Origin: Paenibacillus barcinonensis | Lineage (GTDB): Bacteria > Bacillota > Bacilli > Paenibacillales > Paenibacillaceae | DNA: 64,000 bases | NCBI RefSeq assembly: GCF_003217495.1 | Contig: NZ_QJSW01000015.1 | Coordinates: 76,241 to 140,240, forward strand | Direction: 5' to 3' | In this document: piece by piece, positions 51,969-61,229 of the stretch | Layout of the letters: the number at the start of each line of letters is the position of its first letter | Position numbering within the stretch: the stretch's first letter is position 1 | Program-made: the position numbers and the translations under genes | Notes under the pieces: model-generated | What the model was told of the DNA's origin: nothing | The model's input: only the letters and a program-made list of their open reading frames with translations | Database searches by the model: none

Positions 51969-52736
51969 ATGTCAAAAGCAGTGGAGCACTACCTGTGCGG
52001 GAAATTCATATCGGAGGGCAACTGGAGCCATATGCGGCGCAGCATGCCAGTTCACGAAATTATTTTAATGCTGGAAGGTGAGATGTACATTGCGGAGGAT
52101 GAGGAAAAATACGTTGTACGTGCTCATGATCTGCTGTTTCTGAAGGCGGGCCGTACGCATTATGGATACCGGGTTAGCGATGCTCCTGTCAGCTTTTATT
52201 GGATGCATTACGGCGCAGCACCGGGCGTTTTTAGCGCTTTTCCACCCCATTCGAGCATTCAGGTTCCTTCAATGGCCAACCAGCTCTTCAAGCAGCTGCT
52301 GCATGTCTGCTCCTTCTCGTCGGAAGAGGCTGATGCCGCCGCTTTGTTGCTTCTCAGGGAGCTGGAGCGTAATCTGCAAACCGACTATCGCCCACACAAT
52401 GCTATCGTGGATCATATCTGTAAATGGGTAGATATTCATCTGCACACGAATATGACGGTTAGTGAGATTGCCGAGCATTTTAATTTCAACAAGGATTACA
52501 TCTCCAAGATGGTGAAGCGTGAAAAAGGGATCGGTCTCAAAGCCTACATTCTCACCGAGCGTATGCGCCGGGCCAAATGGCTGCTGCTGAATACAAATGC
52601 CAGCGTAAAGGAGATTGCTGCCCAATGCGGCTTTAATGACTACAAGTTATTTCTGCGAACCTTCAAGCAGCACGAGGGGAATACGCCAACCGAATATCGC
52701 AACCATCTGTACAGCACACAGTTGAATCGTTTATAA
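51969..52736 (+). CDS. AraC-family transcriptional regulator
   Basis: The 255-residue protein has an N-terminal cupin-like sugar-binding domain (about 15-105, 'HEIILMLEGEMYIAEDEEKYVV' pattern with the core ILMLEGEMYIAE) and a C-terminal pair of helix-turn-helix motifs. The first is 'MTVSEIAEHFNFNKDYISKMVKREKG' (EIAEHFNFNKDYISKMVK, about 163-180) and the second 'SVKEIAAQCGFNDYKLFLRTFKQ' (about 215-237), with the end 'GNTPTEYR'. It is divergent from the GH127 gene across 204 bases and is the likely activator of that gene. AAAGGTGG lies upstream of ATG 51969. Confidence 0.9.
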   Translation: MSKAVEHYLCGKFISEGNWSHMRRSMPVHEIILMLEGEMYIAEDEEKYVVRAHDLLFLKAGRTHYGYRVSDAPVSFYWMHYGAAPGVFSAFPPHSSIQVPSMANQLFKQLLHVCSFSSEEADAAALLLLRELERNLQTDYRPHNAIVDHICKWVDIHLHTNMTVSEIAEHFNFNKDYISKMVKREKGIGLKAYILTERMRRAKWLLLNTNASVKEIAAQCGFNDYKLFLRTFKQHEGNTPTEYRNHLYSTQLNRL

Positions 52737-52914
52737 ACAGGAAAGAATAGCTCCAACGAGTACAGCCCTGCGTGTGTCATAGATTTAGGAAGCGTTATAG
52801 AAAAGTTAAAACCACTTATAAAAAATTCCAATATGTTCGCTGGACTGCGCTATGCTATAATGCAAAACAAATAACATTTCCTACTTAGCTTATAAGAAAA
52901 GGAGAAATTAAATA

Positions 52915-53433
52915 ATGACAACGGCTGCCATGACCATTGTGCCGGCAACTCCGGCTGACCACGACGAAATTGTTGATATTCTGGCTGCCAGTTATGCCGA
53001 GTATCAAAACACGTTTGAACCATCAGAACGATGGGAGGCTTATGTGAAGGACATCCGGGAATCCGTAGACAATCCGCACCTGACCGAGTTATGGATCGCC
53101 AGGATCGACGAACAGATTGTTGGCACGGTTCAGCTCTTCGAGACCGCACATAAAGCCTATCCCAACTTTGAACTGCCCATTGATTATCCATTTATTCGCC
53201 TGCTGGGTGTTGCTCCCGATTGGAGGGGACATGGTATAGCGCGCAAGTTGCTCCAGCGATGTGTAGAATCAACGAAAGAGATGGGGAAAACTGCAGTGTA
53301 TCTCTATACCGGAGGGCAGATGCTGAACGCGATCCGGCTATATGAACGTTTTGGGTTTGTCGAGGACACCGAATTCAGCTCTGTCAGCAGCGGGGGCAAT
53401 GCGATCTGTTATCGTTATGACATAGGTGAGTGA
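52915..53433 (+). CDS. GNAT-family N-acetyltransferase
   Basis: The 172-residue protein has the acetyl-CoA-binding motif A as 'LLGVAPDWRGHGIARKLLQRC' (VAPDWRGHGIARKLL, about 98-112) followed by 'MGKTAVYLYTGG' and 'AIRLYERFGFVEDTEF', typical of GNAT enzymes. It moves an acetyl group from acetyl-CoA to an unknown amine. AAGGAGAA stands eight bases before ATG. It is a single gene between the AraC regulator and a shared terminator. Confidence 0.88.
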   Translation: MTTAAMTIVPATPADHDEIVDILAASYAEYQNTFEPSERWEAYVKDIRESVDNPHLTELWIARIDEQIVGTVQLFETAHKAYPNFELPIDYPFIRLLGVAPDWRGHGIARKLLQRCVESTKEMGKTAVYLYTGGQMLNAIRLYERFGFVEDTEFSSVSSGGNAICYRYDIGE

Positions 53434-53530
53434 TGTATCCGTTGGCTCAATTACAACATATAGCTCGCTTTTTGTTTGACAGACAGCCTGCTCAAGTTAA
53501 GCTACACAGCCTCAGCAATGAGCGAGATGA

Positions 53531-53587
53531 GCAAAAAAAAGGACTACTCCCCTATCATCGTTAGATGACATGAAGGGAGTAGTCCTT
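53531..53587. terminator. bidirectional terminator, GNAT gene and dehydrogenase gene
   Basis: AAGGACTACTCCC (53539-53551) pairs perfectly with GGGAGTAGTCCTT (53575-53587). An eight-base A run on its left gives the T run for the minus-strand dehydrogenase gene. Confidence 0.92.
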
Positions 53588-53646
53588 GGTTTGGTTACGA
53601 AACCTTGAATGTTCGTCTAGACATCTAGGTTCGACTTTGTTTATCT

Positions 53647-54687
53647 TTAGCCAATCTCGATCAGAATCTTCGCATGGCTCTTGTCGCTCATCAGCAGTTC
53701 CAGCCCATCCTGTACGACATCATGCAGTTTAATTTTCTTGGTCACAATCTGCTTCACATCGAGTGCTCCTTCAGCGATCAGCGAGATAACTTCAGGGAAG
53801 ATGTGGCGATAAGCCAGTGTTGCTGTCAGATTCGCCTCTTTCACCAGCATATGGAAGAAGTTTACCTGAAGCGGGTTCGGAATAGCCGCAATCACGACAA
53901 CTTCCCCACCTTTTTTGATCACTGAAACAGCACTGTCCATCGTCGGCTGCACACCAGCTGCTTCAAATGCAACATCAATACCGCCCGATTGCCGCGAAAT
54001 AACTTCTGTTGCATCCACTTTGCTGCTGTTTACCGGGATTGCGCCGAGTTTGGCCGCCAGTGTCAAGCGATCTTCAAATACATCGACAGCGTACACTTCG
54101 GAAGCCCCGGCGGCTTTGGCTGACAGAATTGTTAGCAAACCAATCGGACCTGCCCCGTATACTGCCACCTTATTGCCCACCTTCAGCTTGCTGTGACGGA
54201 CCGCATGAAATGCCACTGCCGTCGGTTCAACAAGCGCCCCTTCTTCAAAGGATACGTTATCTGGAATCGGATGCACCATATAGGCTTCAACGACAACATA
54301 TTCAGCAAAACCACCGTTCCCGTTCAACCCAACAAATCCGAATTGTGTGCACTGATTATATTTCCCCTGGATGCAATATTCACAGGTTCCGCAATGGTAT
54401 AACGGCTCTACAACTACGCGATCCCCCACATTGATACCGCTTACATTATTACCTATAGCGCTGACTGTACCTGCAAATTCATGACCTAGTGTTAACGGCG
54501 CTTTCTGTCCTGAGAGCGGATGATTCTCTCCCTCTTGAATTCCTACACCGTGATGATATGCGTGCAAATCGCTGCCGCAGATTCCGGCATATTCAACTTT
54601 GATCTGAACCTGACCCTCCTGAGCAACCGGTACCTCGCGGTCTTCCACACGAACATCCTTGTGACCGTACCATACTGCTGCTTTCAT
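53647..54687 (-). CDS. bdhA: zinc alcohol dehydrogenase, 2,3-butanediol dehydrogenase type
   Basis: Medium-chain dehydrogenase of 346 residues, NAD-dependent, interconverting acetoin and 2,3-butanediol. Catalytic zinc ligands are in 'GICGSDLHAY' and GHEF (about 36-65), and the structural zinc cysteines are in 'CGTCEYCIQGKYNQC' (about 98-112). The Rossmann motif is VYGAGPIGLL (about 174). 'EPTAVAFHAVRHS' and the insertion 'HHGVGIQEGENHPLSG' are typical of (R,R)-butanediol dehydrogenases. Start 54687 is chosen over TTG 54696, which lies within the ribosome-binding region. Divergent LysR gene 140 bases away. Other sugar-alcohol substrates cannot be excluded. Confidence 0.85.
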   Translation of the reverse strand: MKAAVWYGHKDVRVEDREVPVAQEGQVQIKVEYAGICGSDLHAYHHGVGIQEGENHPLSGQKAPLTLGHEFAGTVSAIGNNVSGINVGDRVVVEPLYHCGTCEYCIQGKYNQCTQFGFVGLNGNGGFAEYVVVEAYMVHPIPDNVSFEEGALVEPTAVAFHAVRHSKLKVGNKVAVYGAGPIGLLTILSAKAAGASEVYAVDVFEDRLTLAAKLGAIPVNSSKVDATEVISRQSGGIDVAFEAAGVQPTMDSAVSVIKKGGEVVVIAAIPNPLQVNFFHMLVKEANLTATLAYRHIFPEVISLIAEGALDVKQIVTKKIKLHDVVQDGLELLMSDKSHAKILIEIG

Positions 54688-54826
54688 CCTCTTCAACCCC
54701 TTTTCTCAGTTGATAATTAAAGAATATCCTGCTCGTCTATATATTATATCGCTGTTCACCTATTATTCATATTTATAGATACTTATGTTAACATTACTTA
54801 AACTAATGTTTATCAGGAGGCAGCAC

Positions 54827-55732
54827 ATGAATCTGGAACAGCTTGAATATGTCGTTGAAATCGCGAAAACCCAATCCTTCTCTGCAGCGGCAGAGCAGCT
54901 TCATGTCACCCAATCTGCGATCAGTCAATCGGTCCATCGTCTGGAAAAAGAGCTGGGTCTTGTGCTGTTTGAACGCTCCAGACAAGGTACACATCCAACA
55001 CCCGAAGGTAAACAATTTGTCGCTAAGGCGCTCGACATTTTGCAACGAATGGATGAACTGAAATCTCTAAACGCCGCCACCTCTACATTGACGGGCGATC
55101 TTCACGTCGCTACTTTTCCAAGTGTGATGCCTTATCTCGTGCAATCGGCTGCCGATATGAAGCGGGATCATCCGCAACTAAGGCTCTCCATAGAAGAAAA
55201 GGGTTCCATGGAGATTATCGAGGATATCCGCACGAACAAAACACATCTCGGCTTTATTGCGATATATGCCAAACAGCTGCGTGAATTGGATGGACTGCAT
55301 TTTACGTCGATGTATTCCAGCAAGCTTGTGGTATGCGCCCATCACCTGTCCGAGCTGGCAAAATACACACGCGTCACCCCCGACCAATTAAAGGAACACA
55401 AGCTCGCATTGTACCGGGACGGCTTCATTGAAGATTTTTTGCAGGATTTTATCTATGAATACGGATCTCTGTCCATTCTGTTCAAAACCAATAATTCTGA
55501 AGCCATCAGCACGGTATTAAATAACAATATTGCTGCTACGATCGGCCACGACTTTTCTTTTCATCAGCACCCGCTCTGGAAGGAAGGCTTAATGAAGATG
55601 ATTGAAATCACCGAGATTCAGCAGCCTAAAATGCAGATCGGCTTTGTGCAGACCGAATCACGAGAAGCTGCGGCTGCGGCAGAGCAATTTGCTCGTCATT
55701 TCAGGCAGGCCATTGAACTGGGCCATCTGTAA
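54827..55732 (+). CDS. LysR-family transcriptional regulator
   Basis: The 301-residue protein has the N-terminal winged helix MNLEQLEYVVEIAKTQSFS, then AAAEQLHVTQSAISQSVHRL (about 20-39), followed by an effector-binding domain (about 90-300). ATG 54827 has CAGGAGG six bases upstream; the longer frame from 54785 lacks one. It is divergent from the butanediol-dehydrogenase-type gene, the usual arrangement for a LysR protein and its target, as with AlsR and acetoin genes in Bacillus. The effector is unknown. Confidence 0.9.
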   Translation: MNLEQLEYVVEIAKTQSFSAAAEQLHVTQSAISQSVHRLEKELGLVLFERSRQGTHPTPEGKQFVAKALDILQRMDELKSLNAATSTLTGDLHVATFPSVMPYLVQSAADMKRDHPQLRLSIEEKGSMEIIEDIRTNKTHLGFIAIYAKQLRELDGLHFTSMYSSKLVVCAHHLSELAKYTRVTPDQLKEHKLALYRDGFIEDFLQDFIYEYGSLSILFKTNNSEAISTVLNNNIAATIGHDFSFHQHPLWKEGLMKMIEITEIQQPKMQIGFVQTESREAAAAAEQFARHFRQAIELGHL

Positions 55733-55769
55733 TATAGAGAAGGAAACCGGTAGCGAACATCTCAGCAAA

Positions 55770-55805
55770 AAAAGTACTCTGCCACTAGGGACGGAGCACT
55801 TTTTG
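55770..55805. terminator. terminator between LysR and chemoreceptor genes
   Basis: AAAAAGTACTC pairs with GAGCACTTTTT (one mismatch), with A and T runs at both sides, between convergent genes. Confidence 0.8.
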
Positions 55806-55850
55806 CCGGTTTGCCAGTTTCTTGTTTCGTTCCAGGTTCAACAGCACAAC

Positions 55851-57605
55851 CTATACCTTTACTTTTTGTACTGCTTCACTCATCTCATGGGTTTGCTGTT
55901 CCAGCATTGTAGACGTATCCGCTACCTTACGGAACATCACAGCTTGCTCCTGCATCAAACGATAAATCTCATCTGAATGGTCGGATACTCCGGCCGAAAT
56001 CTGTGAGATCGTGTTGACAGCAGCAGCAGCCTCCTCTGACCCGGCTGTAATCTCCTCCGCTGCAGCAGAAACCTCCTGAATACGCTTGGTGACCAATTGG
56101 AATGCATCCACCACTTGCGAAAATGCCTGCTCCGCCTCGGCTGTATATATCACACCCTGACCAATCTCCTGAGCAGTGACCCCCATTCGAGAGTCGATCT
56201 GCAGTGATTCCTGTTCAATACGAAGTAACAGATCAGCGATTCGTTCCATAGATGAACTGGAGGCCTCAGCAAGCTTCCTCACTTCTTCTGCCACCACGGC
56301 GAAGCCTTTCCCGTGCTCTCCTGCATGTGCGGCCTCAATGGATGCATTCAGCGCAAGCAGCTTGGTTTGACTCGCAAAATCCCGCACTGTATGCAGCGCA
56401 CCACCGATTTCAGTAGAATAGTTATTAAGCACCTGCACCATGGCGGTAACTTCCCCAGATACTTCAGAGATGTTTTCCATCTGTTTCTTCATCACTGCCA
56501 TACGCTGTTGTCCCGATTCTGCTGTAGCCAATGCCGCTGTTGCTGCATCGGACACAACATTGGATGATTCAGAGATATCGTTAATGCCTTTTGCAATCTC
56601 CTCCATCGCATGTGCACTATCACTAGCGCTTTGCTTCTGGGTATGCGCGCCCTGCCTGATCTCCTCTACAGCTCGATCTACTGTTTGGCTCATGGCAAGC
56701 ATCTCTTCGGTGCTTCGATTGAATTCTTTGGTGGATTCCGATAACAATTCAGTCGTTGTAGCGACCCCTCCCACCATATTACTTACAATTTCATTCAAAT
56801 TACCGGACATATGTATCATCGCTTGATAAGTTGTTCCAATCTCGTCCTTGCTTCGCAAACGATAGGCTGTCAAAATGTGATTGGCCTCGGCAAGCTCGCC
56901 CTGTGCCATCTTTTCCACACTTGACTTGAGCGGATGAAGAGGGCGTAATCCTCTGACAATAAACCACATCACCACAGCAATCCCCACAAGTGTTACGAGC
57001 ATAAGAATGACGTAGAATGGAAGGCTCGATTTCAAAATTTCAGACTCAATGCCTCCGATAACAGAGATGCCTGTATCAATCCCGATCACTCCTGCTACAG
57101 CACCATTGCTATCCAGAATGGGGGCATAGGAGGAAATATAGTCACCATACTCAGCATTATTAATAATTGGTGAGCTTGCGGTTTCCCCTTGGATCAGCTT
57201 CTGCACAGCATCTGGAGGAATATCCGTCACTTCATTGATTGCTGAAGCTTTATCAGCATCCTTCATGCCGTCCACCATCATAAGGGGCGTGCCTTTATCG
57301 TCAATTTTGACGAAATATACATACATCGCACCAATCCGTACACGGAAATCGTCGAGTTCATCCCGAATGCGGAGGTACTGATCATTTTCCTTGGGGTCCT
57401 TGGCAAACTGCAAATACGATGCTGTATCCAGCTGCTTCACATAACTTTGGGCAATCTGGATATTGTAACTTGAAATAGCTCCTTGTGCAGCAAGCTTCAC
57501 ATTAGCGACCTGCACCAGCATACTTCCGGCGGCGATAACCGCAATGACCAGTGTGACAATAGCCGCAATACGCACAACCAAACGTTTCCTGAAAAAACCG
57601 ATCAT
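55851..57605 (-). CDS. methyl-accepting chemotaxis protein
   Basis: Membrane chemoreceptor, 584 residues. Helix 1 at about 11-32, an extracellular dCache-like sensor region (about 35-185) with 'GDYISSYAPILDSNGAVAGVIGID' (core YISSYAPILDSNG), and helix 2 at about 190-215. A HAMP domain (about 216-275) and a cytoplasmic signalling coiled coil follow, with the conserved tip 'IRKLAEASSSS' preceded by LLALNASIEAAHAGEHGKGF (about 420-439). It relays ligand binding to CheA. It lacks a clear CheR pentapeptide at the C-terminus. The ligand is unknown. Confidence 0.92.
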   Translation of the reverse strand: MIGFFRKRLVVRIAAIVTLVIAVIAAGSMLVQVANVKLAAQGAISSYNIQIAQSYVKQLDTASYLQFAKDPKENDQYLRIRDELDDFRVRIGAMYVYFVKIDDKGTPLMMVDGMKDADKASAINEVTDIPPDAVQKLIQGETASSPIINNAEYGDYISSYAPILDSNGAVAGVIGIDTGISVIGGIESEILKSSLPFYVILMLVTLVGIAVVMWFIVRGLRPLHPLKSSVEKMAQGELAEANHILTAYRLRSKDEIGTTYQAMIHMSGNLNEIVSNMVGGVATTTELLSESTKEFNRSTEEMLAMSQTVDRAVEEIRQGAHTQKQSASDSAHAMEEIAKGINDISESSNVVSDAATAALATAESGQQRMAVMKKQMENISEVSGEVTAMVQVLNNYSTEIGGALHTVRDFASQTKLLALNASIEAAHAGEHGKGFAVVAEEVRKLAEASSSSMERIADLLLRIEQESLQIDSRMGVTAQEIGQGVIYTAEAEQAFSQVVDAFQLVTKRIQEVSAAAEEITAGSEEAAAAVNTISQISAGVSDHSDEIYRLMQEQAVMFRKVADTSTMLEQQTHEMSEAVQKVKV

Positions 57606-57732
57606 CCGCTCCCTCTTCCTCCCCGTGACCCAAGCCTTTTCGACTAGCCACTACCCAAAAAACAACTGTTTGAAGCACTAAGTATGGGAAAATAGTATAC
57701 GAATCTGTCGAATTAGGCAAGAAAATATTGGC

Positions 57733-57765
57733 TTAACAAAAAAACGCTACCATCGTGGTGGTAGC
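57733..57765 (-). terminator. second hairpin downstream of the toxin unit
   Basis: GCTACCA pairs with TGGTAGC (7 bp) and the minus strand ends in seven T. Confidence 0.7.
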
Positions 57766-57820
57766 TTTGGCTGATAGGGGATTATTAAAGACTCGTGAGG
57801 CAGTCCTTTTAGATATTAGG

Positions 57821-57851
57821 AAAGAAAAAAAACTCCAGCTGTTGGAGTTTT
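57821..57851 (-). terminator. terminator of the WXG100 toxin unit
   Basis: AAAACTCCA (57829-57837) pairs perfectly with TGGAGTTTT (57843-57851), followed on the minus strand by a T run, 17 bases after the 57868 stop. Confidence 0.88.
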
Positions 57852-57867
57852 GTCAACATTTCAAATG

Positions 57868-58134
57868 TTAAATGAGATATACTGTTGAACCTACGGGGAT
57901 ATCTTCGGGCCTGATCGATTTACCTAAACATATACCTACCATTTTTTTATCATTTGGAGAGTTTGATATTTGAACGGAAACAACTCGCAGATGCAACATT
58001 TCATGTTCAGATATTTGCAGAACAATATTGTTACCAATCTGACTTACAGATGTAGGAACAGGGTCATTCCCAACGATAATGGTTCCATTTTTACTGGATT
58101 CAAAAACATCCCCGACCTCCATTAATTTTTCCAT
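57868..58134 (-). CDS. small beta-rich protein, probable immunity partner of the HExxH toxin
   Basis: The 88-residue protein follows the toxin gene by 17 bases and precedes a strong terminator. Its alternation of hydrophobic strands and turns ('MEVGDVFESSKNGTIIVG', then 'LRVVSVQISN', 'GICLGKSIRPEDIPVGSTVYL') resembles the small beta-barrel of EF-Tu domain II, where 'GICLxG..xxDIxxGxxV' is characteristic. It has no signal peptide or membrane helix. Immunity function is proposed only from position; a translation-factor-like immunity or effector-associated protein would be unusual. Confidence 0.6.
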   Translation of the reverse strand: MEKLMEVGDVFESSKNGTIIVGNDPVPTSVSQIGNNIVLQISEHEMLHLRVVSVQISNSPNDKKMVGICLGKSIRPEDIPVGSTVYLI

Positions 58135-58151
58135 ATAAGACTCTCCTCCAA

Positions 58152-59417
58152 TTATCTGCTTTGTATAAATAGCTCATCCTTAACTTCTCTGATGCGCAGC
58201 CCACTGTTTTTCAGCCTTGTAATTGCGTCTCGCAATAGCGTTAATCTTTCAGTTGATGTCAAATCCGGGGCAAATCTGGCAGCCCTAATGCTAGCCTGAG
58301 CTTCATCTAAAGCAAAATTTCTTGAATAGGTTGCAGAGTCGACATCATAAAGTTTGAACGCTCTCCCATTTAAATATGCCTCATAGTGTCCCACAATCTC
58401 ATGAGCTATGGTTGCCTTACCCGTGACACGGCTATTAGCACTTGTAGTTCCTATTCCTGGAGAATCACCGGGGAGTACATCCGTATTTATATATAACCTG
58501 TCATACATCATACCTGTATTCCAGTTATCCCTAAATACAATATTATCCTCAGGAAAATCTAATTTTTTTGCATAAGCAACCAGTTCTATTTTCTGTGCTT
58601 TAGTTAGTTCAGTTTCATTTCTCAATCCTTCTGAAGAAATTTGACGATAGTCTTCTGCCTTTTTCCCTATCTCTGGCGGGCGATTAAACGCACCAATCTT
58701 AGTACCACCGCCCGATGATGTCAGCAACTTATGCGGTTTGATCATCTTGGCGGTCATCCCGCCTCCGACCATCATGCCTCCCATGCCCATCATATTGGCC
58801 CAGTGCTCGCTCGACCAGGCATTTGTCGGGAATATCGCTTCACGGATTGTACCGTGGATGCCAAGGGTCAGCCAATTGGCGGTATCATTCGGTGAGTCGA
58901 ATGCTTTATTCGCCCGATCCATGTATCCTTCAACCAATCCGCTAGGAATGCCAAAGGTCCAATAATCCAGAAATCCACCCACACTGTCATAGCGCTTCTG
59001 GTAACGATCATCGGCGGCCTGCATAAAGGCTGTGCCAAGCTCTGCCAAACTGTCTGCTGATTTTTGAAAGAAGTTACGCTTGTCAGCAACAGGAGCACGA
59101 CATGCTTCCGGTGGAGGGGGTACACAGTTGGCATCATAAGCCTGGACAGCCTGCTGATCCGCTAATCTGAATTTTTCAGCATGCCCTTCAAGCGTTTTGG
59201 CAATGGATAGCGATAGTGAACTGAAGTTATCCATTACTCGCTGTGCCGCAAGGAAATCTGCATAGAACCGTTCCTTGGTGCTCCCGTTCCATTGCCTTTC
59301 AATCTCGAAGAGCTGTTGTTTCAACATATGATTCATCTGCGCAATCTGACTTTGTGCTGCTGCAAACTGCTTCGAAACCGACAACAGTTGATCAGGGGTT
59401 ACTTTAATCGTCGTCAT
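58152..59417 (-). CDS. WXG100-fronted toxin with HExxH metallopeptidase-like C-terminus
   Basis: The ATG at 59417 has GAGGT upstream; the longer frame to 59546 is rejected because the homologous toxin begins with the same M-(S/T)-T-I-K-V-T-P. In the 421-residue protein the WXG100 hairpin (1-95; W-N-G at 43-45 in 'IERQWNGSTKERF') is followed by a Pro/Cys-containing linker and a glycine/methionine-rich stretch (near 225-245). The C-terminal domain contains HEIVGHYEA (His339, His343) and a downstream 'LDEAQASIRAARF', where the Glu could be the third zinc ligand. T7SS export and toxicity are inferred from family knowledge. Confidence 0.72.
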   Translation of the reverse strand: MTTIKVTPDQLLSVSKQFAAAQSQIAQMNHMLKQQLFEIERQWNGSTKERFYADFLAAQRVMDNFSSLSLSIAKTLEGHAEKFRLADQQAVQAYDANCVPPPPEACRAPVADKRNFFQKSADSLAELGTAFMQAADDRYQKRYDSVGGFLDYWTFGIPSGLVEGYMDRANKAFDSPNDTANWLTLGIHGTIREAIFPTNAWSSEHWANMMGMGGMMVGGGMTAKMIKPHKLLTSSGGGTKIGAFNRPPEIGKKAEDYRQISSEGLRNETELTKAQKIELVAYAKKLDFPEDNIVFRDNWNTGMMYDRLYINTDVLPGDSPGIGTTSANSRVTGKATIAHEIVGHYEAYLNGRAFKLYDVDSATYSRNFALDEAQASIRAARFAPDLTSTERLTLLRDAITRLKNSGLRIREVKDELFIQSR

Positions 59418-59639
59418 GTCGTACCTCGATCTGAATATGTATTTCGTTGTTATACGAAAAACTAGCGTGCTATAAAGGCTTGATCCTCCTTCCAGCTTAT
59501 GATACTTGATTATAGATGGATCAGGTTTATTTTCGTAGAGACTCACGGCTCAATGTATTAGTCCCTATTACCCCCAAAACGTCCTATTTGTAACAGTCTT
59601 TACGTCCTAAATCCTCGCTCACGCCCTAGCTATATTTAT

Positions 59640-59668
59640 AAAAAAATCCCGGCGCAAGCGCCGAGATC
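59640..59668 (-). terminator. terminator of the amino-acid permease gene
   Basis: CGGCGC and GCGCCG pair over a two-base loop, extended by CTC/GGG-type flanks, and the minus strand continues with seven T. It lies beyond the minisatellite, so the repeat is transcribed with the permease gene. Confidence 0.8.
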
Positions 59669-59732
59669 CTTTGAAGAGTTAGAAAATATATACTACCCTC
59701 ATTTATATCGTTGTGCACTTTGTTAACCGTAT

Positions 59733-59830
59733 GGTGTACTTGGTGTACTTGGTGTACTTGGTGTACTTGGTGTACTTGGTGTACTTGGTGTACTTGGTGT
59801 ACTTGGTGTACTTGGTGTACTTGGTGTACT
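59733..59830. repeat. 9-bp minisatellite, about 11 uninterrupted copies
   Basis: The unit TTGGTGTAC is repeated without any mismatch over 98 bases. One plus-strand frame would read (W-C-T)n, one minus-strand frame (S-T-P)n ending in S-T-P-Y-G-stop; neither has a start codon with a ribosome-binding site. It falls in the 3' untranslated region of the permease gene. Confidence 0.97.
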
Positions 59831-59864
59831 GTCCCCTGTATTCAGGATCAGTTCTTTACTTCAC

Positions 59865-61229
59865 TTAACGTCCCGAGGTATGCTTCTCTATTTTTCTGAA
59901 TCGAATCAATGACCAAATCGTCAGCAGTACAAGCACACCAAGGCATATGCTGATGCTGAATCGGTTGCCCTCATCAAACACAAACATGACAGCGATAACG
60001 CTGAGGATCACGACAACCGCTCCAGTAATATACGGGAATCCCCATACCTTGAAGGTAGGCTGTACCGGATACTTCCTGCGCAATTTGAGCTGTGACGCTG
60101 CTATGCAGATCCAGACCAGAATGACAACAAATCCGGGAACAGCAAGCAGCACTTTAAACAGCTGATCCTGGGCAAACAAGCCTAGCATGGACCCTCCTAA
60201 CAGAACTACCGTACACACCAACAAGGTGTTGATTGGACTACCGTTGCGATTGGTCCTTGCAAGTGCTTTGGGTGCTTCCCCGCCGACAGCCATGGCATGC
60301 ATCATGCGAGATGCACCGTAGATGCCCGAGTTAGCCGCAGACAGCACCGCCGTTACCAGAATAAAGTTCATAATATGCGCAGCACCCGGCAGACCCGTAG
60401 ACGCAAGAACCTGCACGAACGGACTGCTGTCCGGCCCGATCTCGTTCCACGGAATAAGCCCGCAGATAATTAGAATCGGCAGTGTAAAAAACAAAATAAT
60501 TCTGAACATAAAATTACCGACGATTCGCGGCATCACCTTCTCCGCATTTTCCGTCTCCGTTAAGGTCAGGCCAATGAGCTCCGATCCCCCATAGGAGAAC
60601 ATAACCACAAGTAATGCTGAGAAAATAGAGCCCCAGCCATTCGGGAAAAACCCGCCCGCTTGCGTATAATTTTGCAGATAAGGTGTGTTCTCGCTGGGAA
60701 TAATACCAAAGATCAGCCCCGCCCCGAGTACGATAAAAATTATAATCATCGCAATTTTGATTCCAGCCAGCCAAAATTCGAATTCCCCGAATACACCTAC
60801 GCTGAGCAAATTCACAAGTATGATGAAGGCCGCACAGGACAGACTGAGCATCCACAGTGGCACGTCCGCAAACCAATATTGCAGGAAGCTGCCTGCGGCA
60901 ATAACTTCGATAACACATACCGATAACCACAAGAAGCAATACATCCATCCCATTATAAAAGAAACTCTGCTGCCGAACGCTTCTTGTACGAAGTCTTTCA
61001 TATTTTTGTTTTTGTATACTGTTGCCATCTCGGCCATTGCCGCCATGACTACAAGCAGAAGCAGGCCAGCGAAAATGTACGTCACAATAACGCCTGGGCC
61101 TGCAAGTCCAATGGTGCCTGCACTGCCTTTAAAGATCCCTGTCCCGATGACACCCCCCATCGCCATAAATGTGATGTGTCTGGGTTTTAATTTTTTCTGT
61201 AACGATTCTTCCGTCTGAGTCTGAGCCAA
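59865..61229 (-). CDS. APC-family amino-acid permease
   Basis: Integral membrane transporter of 454 residues with about 12 helices. The first helix carries the APC signature 'HITFMAMGGVIGTGIFKGS' (GGVIGTGIF, about 25-33), followed by 'AGPGVIVTYIFAG'. 'FSYGGSELIGLTLTETEN' (about 213-230) in helix 6 is typical of the AAT/YAT group (GabP, RocE, AroP relatives). The last residues are a short charged tail. The substrate is one or more amino acids, not predictable further. No neighbouring catabolic genes help. Confidence 0.9.
   Translation of the reverse strand: MAQTQTEESLQKKLKPRHITFMAMGGVIGTGIFKGSAGTIGLAGPGVIVTYIFAGLLLLVVMAAMAEMATVYKNKNMKDFVQEAFGSRVSFIMGWMYCFLWLSVCVIEVIAAGSFLQYWFADVPLWMLSLSCAAFIILVNLLSVGVFGEFEFWLAGIKIAMIIIFIVLGAGLIFGIIPSENTPYLQNYTQAGGFFPNGWGSIFSALLVVMFSYGGSELIGLTLTETENAEKVMPRIVGNFMFRIILFFTLPILIICGLIPWNEIGPDSSPFVQVLASTGLPGAAHIMNFILVTAVLSAANSGIYGASRMMHAMAVGGEAPKALARTNRNGSPINTLLVCTVVLLGGSMLGLFAQDQLFKVLLAVPGFVVILVWICIAASQLKLRRKYPVQPTFKVWGFPYITGAVVVILSVIAVMFVFDEGNRFSISICLGVLVLLTIWSLIRFRKIEKHTSGR

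Noticed and set aside
59733..59830. CRISPR array
   Set aside because: The units are 9-bp direct repeats without spacers.
59711..59899. Cysteine/tryptophan-repeat peptide (W-C-T)n on the plus strand
   Set aside because: It is merely the translation of the 9-bp minisatellite, without ribosome-binding site, and runs into the permease 3' end.
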